From Sipunculus nudus (Eukaryota; Annelida; Sipuncula; Golfingiida; Sipunculidae): DNA of 64,000 nt. The stretch spans positions 57,398,870 to 57,462,869 of the forward strand of contig CM049307.1 in the NCBI GenBank assembly GCA_026874595.1, given 5' to 3'. The notes beneath the pieces are model-generated. The model was given only the letters and a program-made list of their open reading frames with translations, had not been told where the DNA came from and did not search any database. Positions 62,801 through 64,000 of this stretch are shown in pieces (positions within the stretch are counted from its first letter, which is position 1; each line of letters starts with the position of its first letter). The position numbers and the translations under genes were made by a program.

Positions 62801-64000
62801 CTGGTTACCAACATCACTTGCTTGTTAGGAACATCATAGATTATCCACTCTTTCTAATAAAGCCCTTAATATTATGCACTTAATATATCAAAGACAGTTC
62901 ACAGGGGCACAGATCAAAGATTAAATTTCGGGGGACCTCCAATCGTGTGGATTGATAGGTCGCGTGAGCTTGTCACGTTGCCCAGGTAGGCCCAGGGTCC
63001 CAATAATCACCAGTCCGTACACACGCACACGGTTAAACAAACAGTGAACGGTGCAAGTGATCGCAAATTTACGCATTGTCAATCAACCGACCGGTCAACG
63101 CTGGTCAGTGAGTAACACAAAGAGTGCCTTGGTCACAACCGGGTTAATGACGCCGTACGGCGAGTGTTTTGGGCTATTCCGAACGGTAGACGCACGGCAA
63201 CCGTGCGTTTTTCAAAGGCCACAGGGACTCCGCAATGACCGTAACTGACATTAGCGCAAACGCTTAAGTTGATGCCGCTGCCGTGCGTCAGGCAGCCACC
63301 TACGGGCACCGTACTGTAGACGCACGGGTGTCGTAGGATACCGGTGCGATTTTAAACGCCTACTCGGCTACCCGGGAGACGTACGGTGTACCTGCGGCTG
63401 TCTTAAGCGGTCTTTACGGCTTCCGAAAGGTTAGTTTGCGGCGTCCGCAGGGTTGGCTTACTTTACCATTCGAAGGCCGTGAGAATGGGGAAGACACCGT
63501 GCCGTTACCGCAAGTCGGCCGCATAAGTATTCCTGCGGTTTCAAAAACCGAAGGGTGATCTACGTATTGCGGTTGCCGCAGCGGTTTCTGACCGAGGCTT
63601 TAGTATTCCTGCGGTACCAAAAATCGTGCGGTACTCTACGGTGTGCCTTGACAGCAGCGGGTTGTAACCGAGGCTTTCGGCAGGTCAATTAATAAGTAAT
63701 ATGTCACTTTGATCAGGAAAAACTGCCCGTTATCCGTAATCGACAGGTGGTCGTATTTCCCAGGTTTTATCAATAGATAATATAACAGAATTTCGAAAGG
63801 AACTGATATCTAGTGGTCGTAATAACCATATGTCCCCATTTCACAGGTGTTCGTTCGGACAGGCTGGCCTGTATATATATATAAGAAATCTTCATGAATC
63901 CTATATTAGCGGGCTGCCAGGTAAAGAGGAAGGAACTGACCTATTTCATGTAAACGCCTATATATTTACAGTGTTTCTTTTATTCCAGGATGTCGATCTC
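56854..64000 (+). CDS. 2-hydroxyacid oxidase (HAO/glycolate oxidase family), paralogue C, cut by the window edge
   Basis: Exons: 56854-56987, 59609-59760, 60237-60496, 60863-61069, 61844-62002, 62256-62325 and the start of the last exon at 63989 (12 nt in the window). The 331 residues present are in frame, and intron phases equal those of A and B. Catalytic residues are kept: Y25, Y131, D159, K216, H240, R243. The glycolate-pocket Trp is Val (SSVAT). The segment after D159 reads SPVAGKKRR, so the Arg equivalent to human R167 is either shifted by one or replaced by Lys. The LPPHL stretch of A and B is missing, making exon 3 15 nt and exon 4 6-9 nt shorter. The exon 6 donor is a good GTAAGG, unlike A and B. 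Exons 1-3 differ strongly from A/B, while exons 4-5 are close to them. The peroxisomal C-terminus lies outside the window. Intron 3 contains a relict exon 4. Confidence 0.87.
57360..58270. repeat. Tandem repeat, period about 300-325 bp, about three units, in intron 1 of paralogue C
   Basis: CCGTTAACAGGGCGCAAATCG at 57421, CCGTTAACATGGCACAAATCG at 57746 and a weaker GCGTTAACAG at about 58050 begin successive units. Units share TTAGGTCAATGTGACCTAT, AGCTATGGGGCT and CAGAATAATTAAAA. A short GTCTGTCCGTC tract precedes the first unit. No coding frame. Confidence 0.75.
58407..58944 (+). mobile_element. 3' end of a non-LTR retrotransposon (LINE)
   Basis: The frame at 58407-58739 contains a [20 protein letters not shown] segment, then [17 protein letters not shown] and a [10 protein letters not shown] block. 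These are the recognisable C-terminal blocks of LINE ORF2 proteins. The following 3' UTR ends in a typical GTAAAGCGTTTTGGAGCAC tail with short ATT repeats (58885-58944). It is a 5'-truncated, dead copy in intron 1 of paralogue C; the clade is not resolved. Confidence 0.75.
58943..59274. mobile_element. 332-bp TIR element directly after the LINE tail
   Basis: GGTATGGTTCTGAGGCAC (58963-58980) and GTGCCTGAGAACCATAC (59241-59257) are near-complementary. The inverted ends extend outwards through A-rich/T-rich stretches to AGGAC and GGCCT. Inner CCCGCATCAA and CCCGCATTGAT motifs are in direct orientation. No coding frame. Confidence 0.6.
60783..60842 (+). pseudogene. Relict duplicate of HAO exon 4 inside intron 3 of paralogue C
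   Basis: Reads VTWHDIL, stop, [11 protein letters not shown], matching the middle of HAO exon 4 ([18 protein letters not shown]). An in-frame TGA replaces the Trp codon, the acceptor-side start is lost and the frame ends soon after. The intact exon 4 of C begins 20 bp further on. The relict has the SGLPVV version found in A and B, whereas C itself reads TGLPVV. Confidence 0.8.
63125..63680. mobile_element. GC-rich foldback element, copy 2 (inverted relative to copy 1)
   Basis: It begins GCCTTGGTCACAACCGG and ends GTTGTAACCGAGGCTTTCGG. The inner duplicated end GACCGAGGCTTTAGTATTCC (about 63588-63607) matches the inner end of copy 1 at 36534 in reverse orientation. It lies in intron 6 of paralogue C, just before its last exon. 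Confidence 0.75.

Overview
This is a eukaryotic nuclear window. All but two of the convincing genes are split by GT-AG introns. Spacers are AT-rich and full of (AT)n and (GA)n microsatellites and short inverted-repeat elements. The protein families (TBATA, class II PAQR receptor, peroxisomal 2-hydroxyacid oxidase) are animal families, and the repeat landscape looks like a lophotrochozoan, probably a mollusc. That placement is inference from texture and families; no species call is possible. No prokaryotic operons, rRNA, intact tRNA or CRISPR were seen.

Layout: 1-8.9 kb is gene-poor and repeat-rich, with two weak first-exon candidates near 3.2 kb (minus) and 4.0 kb (plus). 9,053-15,696 (+) is a seven-exon TBATA (SPATIAL) orthologue, preceded by a decayed duplicate of its own first coding exon. 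21,960-22,919 (+) is a single-exon seven-pass receptor of the membrane progestin receptor branch of PAQR. 23.7-24.8 kb is a 1.07-kb foldback element. 27,494-29,587 (-) is a single-exon, 697-residue coiled-coil protein that I do not recognise. 29.6-39.3 kb is gene-free and holds several TIR elements.

From 39.4 kb to the window edge lies a head-to-tail array of three paralogues of FMN-dependent 2-hydroxyacid oxidase (HAO/glycolate oxidase family), here called A, B and C. All have the same seven coding exons with identical intron phases. C runs off the right edge in its last exon. A and B end in PTS1-like tripeptides (AKM, AKI), so they should act in peroxisomes, oxidising 2-hydroxy acids to 2-oxo acids and hydrogen peroxide. 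All three keep the catalytic Tyr, Asp, Lys, His and Arg residues, but have lost the glycolate-pocket Trp and shortened the lid loop, so they are probably not plain glycolate oxidases.

The introns and spacers of the array carry tRNA-like SINEs, a 3-copy ~325-bp tandem repeat, a LINE 3' end, TIR elements, a ~615-bp tandem duplication interrupted by a MITE, and a relict fourth exon inside paralogue C. The array records duplication, possible exon-level homogenisation and mobile-element traffic. It is the most interesting part of the window.
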